Positions 32,531 to 43,894 of a stretch of DNA of 64,000 nucleotides are shown one piece after another. Source of the stretch: Megaustenia siamemsis (Eukaryota; Mollusca; Gastropoda; Stylommatophora; Ariophantidae); assembly GCA_032433765.1 (NCBI GenBank), contig JAVIAB010000092.1, positions 107,884,396 through 107,948,395 of the forward strand, read 5' to 3'. A program made the translations under genes and the position numbers. The number at the start of each line of letters is the position of its first letter. The stretch's first letter is position 1. Below the pieces are notes generated by a model. It did not search any database. It saw only the letters and a program-made list of their open reading frames with translations, and had not been told where the DNA came from.

Positions 32531-33859
32531 TATCATCATCATCATCGAGTGCCTTCTCCGCAACGAAGGTTGGCTATCATGGAGCGCCATTCTGCTCTGT
32601 CTCTTGCTTTGATGGTGCAGGTTGTCATAGGCTGATTTGTCCATCTTTTTATGTTACTCGTCCATGTTAGTCTTGTTCTGCCTCTTTTACCTTGTATTTT
32701 CGCCTCCAGGATTACTTTTAGTAAGCTGTTGTGTTTTTTTTTACATGGCCCAAAAGTCGCATTTGTCTTGTTTGAATTGTGCTTAGTAGTTCTCTTTTCA
32801 TTTTTAGTTGTTTTAAGACTTCATCGTTTGTTTTCTTTTCCTTCCATCCAATTCTACCTATTATTCTATATATCCACATTTCAAAGGCTTAAATTCTTTG
32901 TTCTGTTTTCTTGTCTAATGTCCATGTTTCTGCACCATATAGGAATATTGAGAAGATGTAGCATTTTGCTATTCTTAGTTTTAGCCCTGGTGTTATTTGT
33001 TTTGATGTTAGTATGTTCTTCATGACATTAAAATTACTTTTTGCCATTCCTATTCTTTTGTTTATTTCATTTGTTCATTTTCCATCACTAGTTATATTAT
33101 GTCCAAAGTAGTTGTAATTCTAAACTGTCTTCAGCTCTATTCCTTCAATTTTGATATCGACATGCAGGTTTTGAGTATTTTCCTTGTTTATGATCATAGT
33201 TTTAGTCTTTTTGATATTCATATCTAGTCCATATTTTTTGCTTGTCATGTTTATTTCATTAAGTATTTGTTGTTGATCTTTAGTATTTTCTGCTAGTAGT
33301 ACAGTATCGTCAGCATATCTTAGGTTATTGATTATGTTTCCATTAATTTGTAGGCCTGGCATCTCTATGATATTTTTAAATATTTGCTCAGTGTATAGAT
33401 TGAACAAGCTTGGTTATAGCATGCATCCCTGTCTTACTCCTCTTTTTACATCAATGGATGTAGAGTTCTCTTTGTTTAATTTTATTATTGCTGTTTGCTC
33501 CCAGTATAGATTACATATTAATCATATGCCCATGTCATCTAGATGTATCTCTTTTAGGCATACCAGAAGTTGTTTGTGGTGTACTCTATCAAAAGCTTTG
33601 GTGTAGTCTATGAAGCAGGCATATATTGGTTTGTTTACGTCTGTGTATTTTTCGATTAATGTTCTCATGCAGAATATGGCTTCTTTTGTCCCGCTATTTT
33701 TCCTAAATCCAAATTGCTGCTCATCTAATTCAGTATTGATTTTATTCTGAATCCTTCCTTGTATAACCTTTAGCAAGATTTTTGTAACATGGCTCATTAG
33801 GCTTATTGTTCTAAAGTCACTGCATTCAACTGCACCATTCTTTAAAAGGTATGAAACAG
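32531..33859 (-). pseudogene. LINE family A, 5'-truncated copy with TSD
   Basis: The plus strand shows TATCATCATCATCATCGAGT, the reversed tail, and then the reversed A sequence up to the HVTKILLKVIQGRI block. The direct repeat TAAAATGACG occurs at 32521-32530 and 33860-33869. Reverse transcriptase motifs FIDYTKAFDRVHHK and LRYADDTVLL are readable, but frameshifts and a GVRQGC stop region break the frame. Confidence 0.85.
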
Positions 33860-33870
33860 TAAAATGACGA

Positions 33871-34489
33871 ATAATGGACGAATATTGCCCTGACTTGTGA
33901 CGTACTGTTAGATGTGCCTTTCGGCCCTACATATCTAACTTTAATATGGCACTTCTAGGGTACCGTATTTGCCTTCCCTCTTCGGTCTCAACTCGATTGA
34001 CCAGACTTGTTATCTATTTCCATTGTTACCGCGAGTGGGCGGAGTAGGGCACACCTAACGCCAGCAGCCAGATTTTTGTGTGTGAAACAAGGAATTTTCA
34101 GATCCCTCGAAATGAAAGCCTGTCTACATTTCTCGATCTTCTGTGCCAAAGTTTACACGTGTCGTGTGTTTATCTGTCGTTTAAAATATTTGTACCATAT
34201 GTCTTGTCCAGGCCATTTAGTAATGAAATATGTGATATCTTTCTCCTTCCTCAATAACGAACCTGTGAGTAAGTTCTTTACATTTGGACGCTATTTATAT
34301 TTTGCTCTGTATTTTTAATCTCAGCCCACAGCCTCGTTTAAATTAGTTTTCTATTATTTTGTTTTTATGCCGATTCTTTATACCGACATTTGATTTGTTC
34401 TAATCTGTTGTCTTTTGTGGGTTTTTTTCTGAAAAAAATTATTGGTCATTTAAAATATAATTGGTTATACACAGTTCATTGTCTGATTT
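33871..34489. other. Unassigned DNA
   Basis: No gene or repeat is recognised. Confidence 0.4.
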
Positions 34490-35200
34490 AACTTCTTTAA
34501 CTCTCTCCATTAATGTTCTCAACGTAGCATTTGCTTTAACTTTCACCATTTTAACTCTCTCCATTAATGTTCTCAACGTAGCATTTGCTGTAACTTTCAC
34601 CACTTTAACTCTCTCCATTAATGTTCTCAACGTAGCATTTGCTGTAACTTTCACCACTTTAACTCTCTCCATTAATGTTCTCAACGTAGCATTTGCTGTA
34701 ACTTTCACCACTTTAACTCTCTCCATTAATGTTCTCAACGTAGCATTTGCTGTAACTTTCACCACTTTAACTCTCTCCATTAATGTTCTCAACGTAGCAT
34801 TTGCTGTAACTTTCACCACTTTAACTCTCTCCATTAATGTTCTTAACGTAGCATTTGCTGTAACTTTCACCACTTTAACTCTCTCCATTAATGTTCTCAA
34901 CGTAGCATTTGCTGTAACTTTCACCACTATAACTCTCTCCATTAATGTTGTCTACGTAGCATTTGCTGTAACTTTCACCACTTTAACTCTTTCCATTAAT
35001 GTTCTTAACGTAGCATCTGCTGTAACTTTCACCACTTTAACTCTTTCCATTAATGTTCTTAACGTGGCATCTGCTGTAACTTTCACCACTTTAACTCTTT
35101 CCATTAATGTTCTTAACGTAGCATCTGCTGTAACTTTCACCACTTTAACTCTTTCCAGTAATGTTCTTAACGTAGCATCTGCTGTAACTTTCACCTCTAT
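34490..35200 (+). repeat. 54-bp minisatellite, about 13 units
   Basis: Each unit holds TTAACTCTCTCCATTAATG, TTCTCAACGTAGCATTTGCT and GTAACTTTCACCAC. The left units are CTCTCC/GCATTTGC type and the right ones CTTTCC/TTCTTAACG/GCATCTGC type. Because 54 is a multiple of three, both strands stay open: 18-residue units of the LSINVLNVAFAVTFTT kind on plus and MERVKVVKVTANATLRT kind on minus. No start context, splice site or domain supports a gene. Confidence 0.95.
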
Positions 35201-36018
35201 AAAACCACATTGTTTTTAAGATATTTCATGTCAGATCATATTCCTGAATAATTCCATTATCATATGTAGCATTATGTTGGTCACTTGACTCATACTGATA
35301 GTTCTATCATCCTCACTGGGGATGAATCATCTGAATCCTCGAATCCCGTGAATCCTGACAAAGATTCCAGATTCGGAAAATGAAATCTTCTTTCGACTTC
35401 CAAATTAAAAAAACAACTTAAAACTCTGGGAGGATTAGCTTTAACTCCTTTGAGATCCAACAGATGCGTTAACTAACAAAAACATGGCGATTGTAGCAAT
35501 CTTGTTGGTACATGGATGTGTCACACTGTTTTCAGTACGCCCTCTAGCGGAACCTCCCAGAACATGCTAGTAATCGCCGTTGTCCTGCTTCTCGATAGGT
35601 CTGGTGGTCTCCAGCAACTCATGTCGGGTGTGTAAACGATGTTTTGTGAACATCACCCAAGTCATCTACCAACTGAACTTCTCAGTTCTACTCAGTCTAC
35701 AGTGTACTAAATGTAAGTTATATTTGTTTCTTCATGTTTATCTGCATTAACTCCTTAAATAAGCCTCTGCCCTTCTACTATTGCTTTAATTAAAAAAAAA
35801 GGGTTTTGAAGCATTTGCTGTTAAAGATAAAATTATTTAAGTAACAATTCACATTTATGACATTTATCTTTAATAGCAGTGGTTCTAAAACATTTTTAAA
35901 TGAAAGCAATGGTTGACGGGCAGAGAGAGTTCAACATATCTAAGTAACAATTACATTTATGACATTTATTATTACCCAAATTATGTCGAGAAAATGAAAA
36001 TGAAGACAAAGACTATGT
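35201..36018. other. Unassigned DNA
   Basis: No gene or known repeat is seen. Confidence 0.4.
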
Positions 36019-36029
36019 TATTCATTTAC

Positions 36030-36149
36030 AGCAGTGATCTCTGCAATATGTGCCATTTTGGCATGCAAGGTTTCTGTTTTTGAAATTGTGGTTCTGCCCT
36101 ATGTGCCGTCTTTGGCTCGAAAGGACAATAGATAGATATATAGATAGAT
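36030..36149 (+). mobile_element. 120-bp mini-SINE with LINE G tail
   Basis: It begins AGCAGTGATCTCTGCAATAT and ends with GGCTCGAAAGGACAATAGAT plus GATA repeats. The perfect 11-base repeat TATTCATTTAC flanks it (36019-36029 and 36150-36160), which fixes both ends. Its last ~34 unique bases match the LINE G 3' end at about 28 positions. It has no coding capacity and no clear A or B box. A second copy with the same 5' end is at 61137-61250. Confidence 0.8.
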
Positions 36150-36322
36150 ATTCATTTACTAAATGTACAGTTTATTTGTACCTTCTTAATGCATGTGGTT
36201 ATATTTGTTTTTTTTTTAAACATTTTATGTATTTCTTCTTATTTGTATTTTAAAATTTGTTTGTCATTAAATGCAGATTAAAAATTTTGCTTTAGTTAAA
36301 AAATATTAAATCATGAGTAGAG

Positions 36323-36372
36323 GTCCTCCCCCCACCCCCCCCCCTCCCCCACCCCAATCATCACATCTCCCC
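36323..36372 (+). repeat. C-rich run
   Basis: CCCCCCACCCCCCCCCCTCC-type low-complexity sequence. Confidence 0.8.
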
Positions 36373-36924
36373 ACCCAACCTCCTTTTTATTGTCCTCCTA
36401 TTAATTGCTATATGAAGGATTTCGGAGATTCGAGGGAGGCAATAACCTTTTGGGATTCAGATTCGAGAAAATTTAGAATTCGTCGAACATCTAATCTACT
36501 TTTAGCAGCTCTTTTTTTTTTTATTTCGTTGGACAGTGAAGGTGGATGCCAAACAAGTCATTAGTGACGTAACCCCTATGATCTCTCATCCAAATTATTC
36601 TAAGGTTGATCCTTAGCCACACCATCTAAGGCTAGAACTGTGACGTTCCTCATGTTTCTAATGCTTGCTTCTTAATAATCTCCGATATTTATGCCGTCTG
36701 CCTCATCGTGGCATATTTCCTTTATATAGTCATTCCATCTCATTTCTATTTCTCCTGTTTCATAATTTCTTCCCCATCATTTGTTTCTAGACATGCTGTA
36801 CTTTGACATGTCTTCCTAGACATATGTCCATCAGTTTCTGTGTACTTATTCACATGATTTCTTTATTTCTCAATTTTCGAACATATCTTGTTTAACCATT
36901 CATGTAGCTCTGTTTTACACGTTC
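36373..36924. other. Unassigned DNA
   Basis: No gene is recognised. A weak LINE-like pyrimidine bias is present. Confidence 0.35.
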
Positions 36925-37363
36925 TCACTCACTCACTCACTCACTCACTGATTCTCTCACTCACTCACTCACTCACTCACTCACTGATTCTCTCACTCGC
37001 TCACTCACTCACTCACTCACTGACTCTCTCACTCGCTCACTCACTCACACACTCACTCTCTCACTCACTGACTCACTCACTCACTCACTCACTCACTCAC
37101 TCACTCACTCACTCACTCACTCACTCACTCACTCACTCACTCACTCACACACTCACTCTCTCACTCACTCACTCACTCACTCACTCACTCACTCACTCAC
37201 TCTCTCACTCACTCTCTCACTCACTCACTCACTCACTCTCTCACTCACTCGTTCACTCACTCACTCACTGACTCTCTCACTCGCTCACTCACTCACTCAC
37301 TCACTCACTCTCTCACTCACTCACTCACTCACTCTCTCACTCACTCACTCACTCACTCACACA
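36925..37363 (+). repeat. CTCA tetranucleotide array
   Basis: About 440 bases of CTCA units, interrupted by CTGATTCTCT, CTCGCT and CACACACTCAC variants that recur at intervals. The open frame across it is low complexity. Confidence 0.95.
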
Positions 37364-37505
37364 TAAGCACGTACACACATACATAGACACAGAGAGAAAG
37401 AGTGATCAGAGCGTAGTGATTGTGTCAAATTTAGGCGGCAGCGTACCCGATTCATAGGTTGATAAAGGCGCCAGTTTTACTTTATAGCGACTGTACCCTG
37501 TTTAT

Positions 37506-38187
37506 CATCATCATCATCATTGAGTGCCGTCTCCGCAACGAAGGTTGGCTACCATGGAGCGCCATTTTGCTCTATCTCTTGCTTTGATGGTGCAGGTTGT
37601 CATCGGTTGATTTGTCCATCTTTTGATGTTACTCGTCCATGTTAATCTTGGTCTGCCTCTGCCTCTTTTACCTTGTATTTTCCCCTCCAGGATCACTTTC
37701 AGTAGGCTGTTGTGTCTTTTAACATGGCCTAAGAATCGCATTTGTCTTGTTCTAATTGTGTTCAGAAGTTCTCTTTTCATTTTTAGTTGTTTTAAGACTT
37801 TGTCATTTGTTTTCTTTTCCTTCCATCCAATTCTACCTATTCTTCTATATATCCACATTTCAAAGGCTTCAATTCTCTGTTCTGTTTTCTTGTCTAATGT
37901 CCATGTTTCAGCACCATATAGGAATATTGAGAAGATGTAACATTTTGCTATTCTTAGTTTTAGCTCTGGTGTTATTTGTTTTGATGTTAGTATGTCCTTC
38001 ATGACATTAAAATTACTTTTTGCCATTCCTATTCTTTTGTTTATTTCAGTTGTACATTTTCCATCACTGGTTATAGTATGTCCAAGGTAGTTATAGTTCT
38101 GAACTGTCTCAAGGTCTATTCCTTCAATTTTGATACCCACTTGTGGGTTTTGAGTATTTTCTTTGTTTATGATCATAGTTTTAGTCT
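37506..38187 (-). pseudogene. LINE family A, 3' copy with TSD
   Basis: The minus strand is open for 219 codons from MIINKENTQN to the end: YLGHTITSDGKCTTE, FLYGAETWTLD, RIGWKEKKTND, FLGHVKRHNSL and KRGRGRPRLTW. The 12-base repeat TACCCTGTTTAT is at 37494-37505 and 38188-38199; the left copy merges with the ATC tail. The open frame shows that this is the youngest A copy here. It lacks endonuclease and polymerase core. Confidence 0.88.
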
Positions 38188-38199
38188 TACCCTGTTTAT

Positions 38200-38454
38200 A
38201 CCCGTAGTTATATCAGTTTAGTTGGTGACTGCTGTGTTTAGTTAACACAACACGACATCTATCCATCGTAGATAACGCCAACTGTACTCAATTAATAGTA
38301 CGATACCTCTCCTAATTTAGATGAAGATAATTTTACCCAACATTGATTTGGTTTATACCTATCCCAAATTAAGATGATGGGAACTGTATCAACATCATGC
38401 AATAATTGTAGTCAGATAAGACCACGGTGAGTGTACTAAGTTATGGTAGCTGCA
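38200..38454. other. Unassigned DNA
   Basis: No gene is seen. Confidence 0.35.
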
Positions 38455-38770
38455 TTATGAACCCGGTAGCCTAGTTGGGAAAACCACTCGACGGGGCTAC
38501 CGACATCCGTACAACCCATGTTCGATTCCCGGTGGAAGCAATGTGAAATGTACTCGTGGTTGGAAAAAAAATACTCCCGCGGTCGACCCAGCAGCTGACA
38601 GAAGTGCGCACTTTTGGGAGCTGAGAAATGCCGCCTCGCATCGTGAGTTTCGATGCTTGAAGCGACACTATCTAGAAGTCTCCGAACACTTCTATATAGG
38701 CGGCCGAGCACATATGGGTGAAAACTCGCGTGCTAAGACGCCTATTCAAATCTCGTACTTACCTTTACCT
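38455..38770 (+). mobile_element. tRNA-derived SINE (family 2)
   Basis: The head shows A-box GTAGCCTAGTTGG and B-box TGTTCGATTCCC with tRNA-like spacing. A GC-richer body of about 240 bases follows (TTTGGGAGCTGAG, CGCATCGTGAGTTTCG, TATAGGCGGCCGAG). Short frames on both strands are by-products. Only one copy is seen in the window, so the 3' limit is approximate. Confidence 0.6.
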
Positions 38771-38856
38771 GCATTATCTAACTCTGATGATAAGTGCATT
38801 TAAATCAGACAATGGTAGTTGTTCTCAGCTGCTAATGACTAAAATAAAAAAAAGTA

Positions 38857-39100
38857 AAGCACTCCCGACACGCCAAGTGGCGCATAGGGAAAATGGTTTA
38901 GTGACCATACATTTTAAGACCCTCGGCACATGATTTTTGGGTTAATGTGGTCGGTATTACGCTCCTGCCGCTTTACATTACCAGAACAAAATCCGGTACC
39001 CATTTAAGGCTGGGTGAATCCGGAAGCCGTCGGTTGGGATCGAACCCTACCTTTTGTCCTTTTTAGTCCAGTTCACCAACCACTGAGCTATCGCGGCTCT
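38857..39100 (-). mobile_element. SINE1 copy
   Basis: Complete reversed SINE1 from GACACGCCAAGTGGCGCAT to the GAGCTATCGCGGCTC head, with a few substitutions. Confidence 0.88.
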
Positions 39101-39838
39101 CAATGACTATACTCAGTTTAGATGATGTTAATGTTCACGCTTCTGAAGATAACATATGCAATCAATTCAGTTGTTAAAAGCTGACACTATTCATATTGTT
39201 TTACTTACAATTAGTACCGATACGATTGCATGTTGGTCTTATAAATATATATTTCTGTATTTTTATATGATTCCATCAGACACATATATACTACCTTCTG
39301 CATGTTCGCAACGAGACTACATTTATAGCTCCTGTGCTTCTCTTAATTAAGAATGTTTTCTCATTCTGGCTAACTTTGTGTATTATTTTTTTTTAAATAG
39401 CTTTTATTTTGCAGATGGAACCTTCTTATATCTGAAGTCTTATATCTGAAACTCAAGCTATAGTATTGTCGAAACTGTCAATTAATTCATTATTAACAAA
39501 ACTGTCGATTAATTCATCTTTAATAAAACTGTCCCATTTGTTTTATTTCTGGACTAACCATTTTGACTTTTTTTTATAACACCCCCCCCCTTTTCCTCCC
39601 CAAAAATCCTCCCGAACCTTCACACTACATCTGTTTCATGTACTCTTTCCTCATTTGTTGTCTGGTCCACCTCTGTATTTGCTTCATTGTAGATTCCAAG
39701 AGAAAAAGATATCCTGCAATATTTTTAGTTGATTTTATTTATTCACATTTTATAAAGTGTTTATATATTAGAAGTTCTTCCACTTCCTTCTTTCTTCTTA
39801 GTTTTTCTTCCTAGTTTTTCTTTTTCCTCCCTTTCTTT
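39101..39838. other. Unassigned DNA
   Basis: A T-rich and C-rich run lies at 39570-39600. No gene is seen. Confidence 0.4.
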
Positions 39839-40240
39839 TTCCCTTTCTTATTTGCCTCTAAACTTTGAGGGGAGATATACTTAGCGATTATTTGCTCTTG
39901 TATACCTTGACCTGCAGTTTCGTTTCCTAGTTCCTATTAATATTCAACCAATCCCTTTTCCAAAGTAGTCGGTCATTGAACCTGGTGTTCTCGTAGCGAC
40001 TACTGAAGCTTATCCTGTCGTATTTGGATATTTTTGTTTTTTTTTTACCTGGGCCAAACCGTACAAGTTTTCTTTTTGTATTCGACGCCGGAGATTGTCC
40101 CTAGTTTTTTGTTTGTTTGTTTTTTTTTGTTGTTTTTGCAGTTTTTGATTTTTCGATCTTATCTCTCTGGCTGTTTCAATCGTTTCGTCTGACGCATTTC
40201 TGGTAGTTATTTTTCTGATTGTTCTTAATCATTGGTAGTA
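39839..40240 (-). pseudogene. LINE family I, 3'-end relic
   Basis: A diverged relative of 19445-19830 with the same order of blocks on the minus strand (SDETIETARKIRS then a GRP-like end). Heavily mutated. Confidence 0.45.
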
Positions 40241-40854
40241 GCGGTCTAGGATGGGGTCACTTACCGAACCAGGTATTCACACGTCCTCTTTGGACCTCGC
40301 AGCGTTGTCTTCTAGCTGAAGCTAAGTATAAATCCCTGTAATAGTCTTGCACGTGTTTCTTGTCTAGTCATGCTGCCAAAGGCTGCCGCCCCAACATAAA
40401 TCATTCTGCACTGACTTCTTTTTAGTAAAACTACCATGTACAATATTATATTTACTTTTCCTCAGTCGTGTCTGTTCTGCAATTTTTAAGCACATACATT
40501 TTGTTAGTCATTAGGAACCATCAAAAGTAAAAACAAATAAGGAGATGACCCTAATAATAATTTGTTGATTGACATCAATTATTTCTCTGACACTCAATGT
40601 TTCTCTTCAGTGAAAACGTCTCAGCATAATAGTGAATATTAGCCGGTGTCATCGCATAATCTACTGTTCACTCACTTCAAACACATTTTCTACATAATTT
40701 ATTCCATTGTCAGGATATTTGTGGAGGTTGACAGATAAAGGAAACAAACTTCATTCAGTCGTTACGTGATGTTCAGGCCACGCTTGTTTTTAAGTTGAAC
40801 CTCCCAAGGGTACCGTTTGTCGTTCCATGAGTTTCTATTGTGAATTCAGCACAA
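40241..40854. other. Unassigned DNA
   Basis: The minus strand has a good donor-like CG|GTAAGT at 40271 after an open 70-base stretch, but no recognisable peptide. Confidence 0.4.
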
Positions 40855-41036
40855 GACCTATCTTCTTTTTTTCTATTCCTTGTGGAGCATAGGTCTTCAA
40901 ACATTTTTCAAGCAGCCCTGTTTCTTCCCATTCATTTAATATCGCCACATGGTTTTCCCATCCTCTTCTCTGCTTCCACCTGTCTTTTCCAATTATATTG
41001 TGACCTTCCCTTTTGTCCATAACTGTAATAAGATCC
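40855..41036 (-). mobile_element. LINE family B, 3'-end fragment
   Basis: The minus strand matches the last ~55 codons of B and its GAA-rich tail (CTTGTGGAGCATAGGTCTTC on plus). Confidence 0.7.
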
Positions 41037-41228
41037 ATATCGTTTAGTATATATCATGAGTGACACAATTAGAAATTACAGAAACCAATAAAGATGTGTT
41101 TACAAACAATTAGCCTTAGAAACCATCCACATCCGTGAATACGAGCACTTGCTGAATAGAGCTATGTATCTTTAAAGCTGCCTTTATTACAGTGACTTTG
41201 TCTCGGCTAACTAATCTACTTAGTTATA

Positions 41229-41413
41229 GTAAGTAAAGTAAAGAGCCCTGTCACGTCACGTGGTGCATAGGCAATATCGTGTTAATGACAATTTTTTTTA
41301 AAATTAGATCGTCGCAAATTATTTCTTGGGGTTATGTAATCTGTATTACGTCCATACCGTTTTAATTTTCCAGAAAAATCCGGTACCCATTAAAGGTTGG
41401 GTGAACCTGGAAG
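41229..41413 (-). mobile_element. SINE1 copy, left part, split by LINE C
   Basis: Reversed SINE1 from CACGTCACGTGGTGCAT to GGTTGGGTGAACCTGGAAG. The element continues at 41950-42033. Confidence 0.8.
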
Positions 41414-41949
41414 TCCCAGTAAATTTGCCACGAGGCAAAAGCAGCTTTCCAAAAAAAATGAGGAAGATACTATGCAATCCATTTTTGACAATAGAAACAA
41501 GAAAAAGAGTTCTTAAATGTTATGTAGAGCCAGTTATAACATATGGATGTGAATCAAGGACAATAGGAGAACCGACAAGAAAATCACTGGAGCCTGTAGA
41601 AATGTGCTTTTACAGAAGAATGTTGAGAATACTATGGACTGCTAAGAAGAGTAATGAAAACGTTCTGAGAGAGGCCAAAGCAAAAAGAGAGCTAATTTCC
41701 AACATTAGGAAGAAACAATCATCATTTTTGGCCATGTAATGAGAAGAGAACAACTGGAATATATTGTAACAACTGGGAAAATTGAGAGACGAAGAGAAAG
41801 AGGGATGCAAAGAGAAAAAATACCAGACAGCTTAAGAGAATGACTTGGCAGAAGGCCAACAACAGAAATGATAAATAACTGTCGTGATCGAAAGTTGCGG
41901 AGAGACATGATCACCTACGCCAGCAGGCCCGGTACTTGATGATGACGAT
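41414..41949 (+). mobile_element. LINE family C, 3' fragment in SINE1
   Basis: It codes KMRKILCNPFLTIETRKRV, CYVEPVITYGCESRTIG and MLRILW up to the FxAM frameshift at about 41739, then the noncoding end and the GATGATGACGATG tail. The 11-base repeat GAACCTGGAAG / GAACCAGGAAG (41403-41413 and 41950-41960, one mismatch) lies in the SINE sequence on each side, so LINE C inserted into an existing SINE1. Confidence 0.85.
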
Positions 41950-42033
41950 GAACCAGGAAGCAGTCGATGAGAATCAAACCCGACCTCTTGTCCTTAGCAG
42001 TCCAGTTCACTAACCACTGAGCTATCGCGGCTA
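41950..42033 (-). mobile_element. SINE1 copy, right part
   Basis: The tRNA-like head (AATCAAACCCGACC as reversed B-box, TGAGCTATCGCGGCT as reversed A-box) completes the SINE begun at 41229. Confidence 0.8.
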
Positions 42034-42069
42034 CTCGGTTATAGTAGCTGTAAACAAACATTCCCTTAC

Positions 42070-42259
42070 CCTCAATCATTTTCTCCACCTCCTTCTCGGG
42101 CCGAGGGGTCGCCACTGGTATAACAATGTTGACAGGCTTGTTTGAGTTGACTAAGGGTTGTACCTTGGGCTTAGCCATTAGTGGCAAGGTGCCGATAACA
42201 ATCTCATCCTCAAACTCGATCTCGTCCCAGGAGCAGCGGGCATCAGACCCGACCCGGAA
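42070..42259 (-). CDS. Arrestin domain-containing protein, exon (C-domain end)
   Basis: A 190-base exon, markedly GC-richer than its flanks. It encodes FRVGSDARCS, then EIEFEDEIVIGTLPL, then PVNIVIPVATPRPEKEVEK. The strand after aromatic-x-(I/L) and the (V/I)-IGT-(I/L)-PL motif are the end of the alpha-arrestin C-domain. The acceptor is TTCTAAG with a branch-like ACTAAC about 25 bases upstream; the donor is GAGG|GTAAGG, close to consensus. The exon starts in phase 0 and joins the 47702-47881 exon as YILQ-FRVG, which restores the family pattern. It ends in phase 1. The following exons, expected to carry the tail with PPxY motifs, were not found. Confidence 0.85.
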
Positions 42260-42299
42260 CTTAGAAATAGTTCTAGAGAATGTTAGTTCACACATGGCA

Positions 42300-42948
42300 A
42301 CAAGTAAATAAATATAAGATAAAATACCAAATACATAAATAACGCTGAAGGTTCTTACTACACCATTTTATGCCGTAAATTAGTGTATGTATAAGTGTGC
42401 AGTGATTAGCTGTAAAGCTGAAAACAAGGACAAATACAGTGGATAAACAAATCAATTAAAAAAAAAAAACTTAGGGAACAACTTAACTATGTAGAAGGGA
42501 CAGCTGCGAACAACATTGGATGTTGCTGCCAAAGGCTTTCTACATGAAAAAAAAAAAAGATAACATAAATACAAATGTTCAAAAATAGAATAAATAAAAA
42601 TAACTTACTTACCTGAAATTAAAACACTGGATGTAAAAGAATGACAACGGAGCGGACTTTTTAAAAATGTTAGTCTTTGATGAAACAGAAAATGGTAAAA
42701 CATAAAAAAGCTGGAAATTATAGAAATGAGCGAAGCAATAGGGAATAAAAACGATAACGATGTATACGTCTCACATGTTTTTAAAAAAATCCAGTCATGT
42801 AAAAAAATATGTTATTACTTTTTTTTTAAAAGCGACAAATGTTTCACATCCATTGCCATGTTTTCAGCCAAGTGTTCTCGTATTTAGATAAAGTGCAGAA
42901 AAATGGCGTAGACAAGGGATGCATTTCAGTGAATAAAAACACATATGA
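42300..42948. other. Unassigned intronic AT-rich DNA
   Basis: Inside the arrestin gene. Short A runs only. Confidence 0.4.
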
Positions 42949-43395
42949 GGCAACCCATTTTTGACAATAGATATGATAAACAGAGTTAATCATTGTTACA
43001 GAGAGCCAGTCTTGGCATATGCAGTCAATCTTGGTGAACAATCTGGCTACAGGTTAAAAAAAAAAAAAAAAAAAACTAGCTGAAAGCCGCAGAAGTGTTG
43101 GATTACAGACAACTGTTGAGAATACCAAGGATGTCTTAAAGAAGTAACAAGGACATTTTAAATGAGGCCAAAACAAACAGAAAGATTTATTGAACGTCAG
43201 ATGGAAACGGTCATCAGTTTGTGGCCTTGAGAAGAGGCTTGCTGGGAATTTATTGTAACAACATGAACAATGAAGGGAAGAAGAGATGCTAAACAGTTGT
43301 TAGCTAAGAATTTGGTAATCAATTATTAAAGAACTTGTAAACAATTGTTGAAATAGAAAGTTGCGAAGAGGTAGTATTACCAACACCAGCGTTTC
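42949..43395 (+). pseudogene. Decayed LINE family C copy
   Basis: CAACCCATTTTTGACAATAG, GTTACAGAGAGCCAGTC, TTGAGAATACCAAGG and the end around AGAAAGTTGCGAAGAGG align with 41470-41940, but the copy is full of indels and holds an A run of about 21 at 43056. Confidence 0.6.
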
Positions 43396-43528
43396 TCAAC
43401 ATCTTTTTCTACCGTGACCCCCTTCTGATCTTGTTTTCTTTCTGTGGCTCTCCTGTCTTTTCATGAAAATTATAGCTATTTTAAAGGTTATTTTTCTACA
43501 ACTAGATCGTATTATACAGACACATGCA

Positions 43529-43580
43529 TGCACACACACACAACACACACACACACACACGCACACGCACACGCACACGT
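43529..43580 (+). repeat. CA dinucleotide repeat
   Basis: CACACACACAACACACAC grading into CACACG units. Confidence 0.9.
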
Positions 43581-43894
43581 ATACACAGAGAGAGTTACTT
43601 AGATATGTATGTTTAACTAAACTATGACGGTTTCAATAACAATAGATTCAGCTGGCAAAATCAAGCATTCCCTTATTGTTGTGCATGGCCTTCCTTCCTT
43701 TAATGTTTTCTTGTTGCTATTGATCCAGAAACCTGTGAACTGACGCCCTTCGACCCAATGCCATGTAATGATATCTGCAGGTATTTCTGAGTTCCCTTGT
43801 AGTTCCGTACAAGGTATTCCATTTATCAGGTCTTTAAGGAAGTAGACTTGTTCTGATGTCAGTGAACTTTGGAAAGTCAAAAAGGGGCTGTTCT

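Noticed and set aside
34461..35219. 252-codon plus frame and its minus counterpart as genes
   Set aside because: Explained by the 54-bp minisatellite; kept only as a finding.
36888..37271. 127-codon Ser/His/Thr/Leu-rich frame
   Set aside because: Translation of the CTCA array.
40265..40339. Possible arrestin exon on the minus strand (TATTACAG acceptor, GTAAGT donor)
   Set aside because: The open frame does not fit the phase left by the 42070-42259 exon without choosing a weaker acceptor, and the peptide shows no arrestin or PPxY features.
43396..43578. Short Cys/Val-rich minus-strand frame
   Set aside because: Product of the CA repeat.
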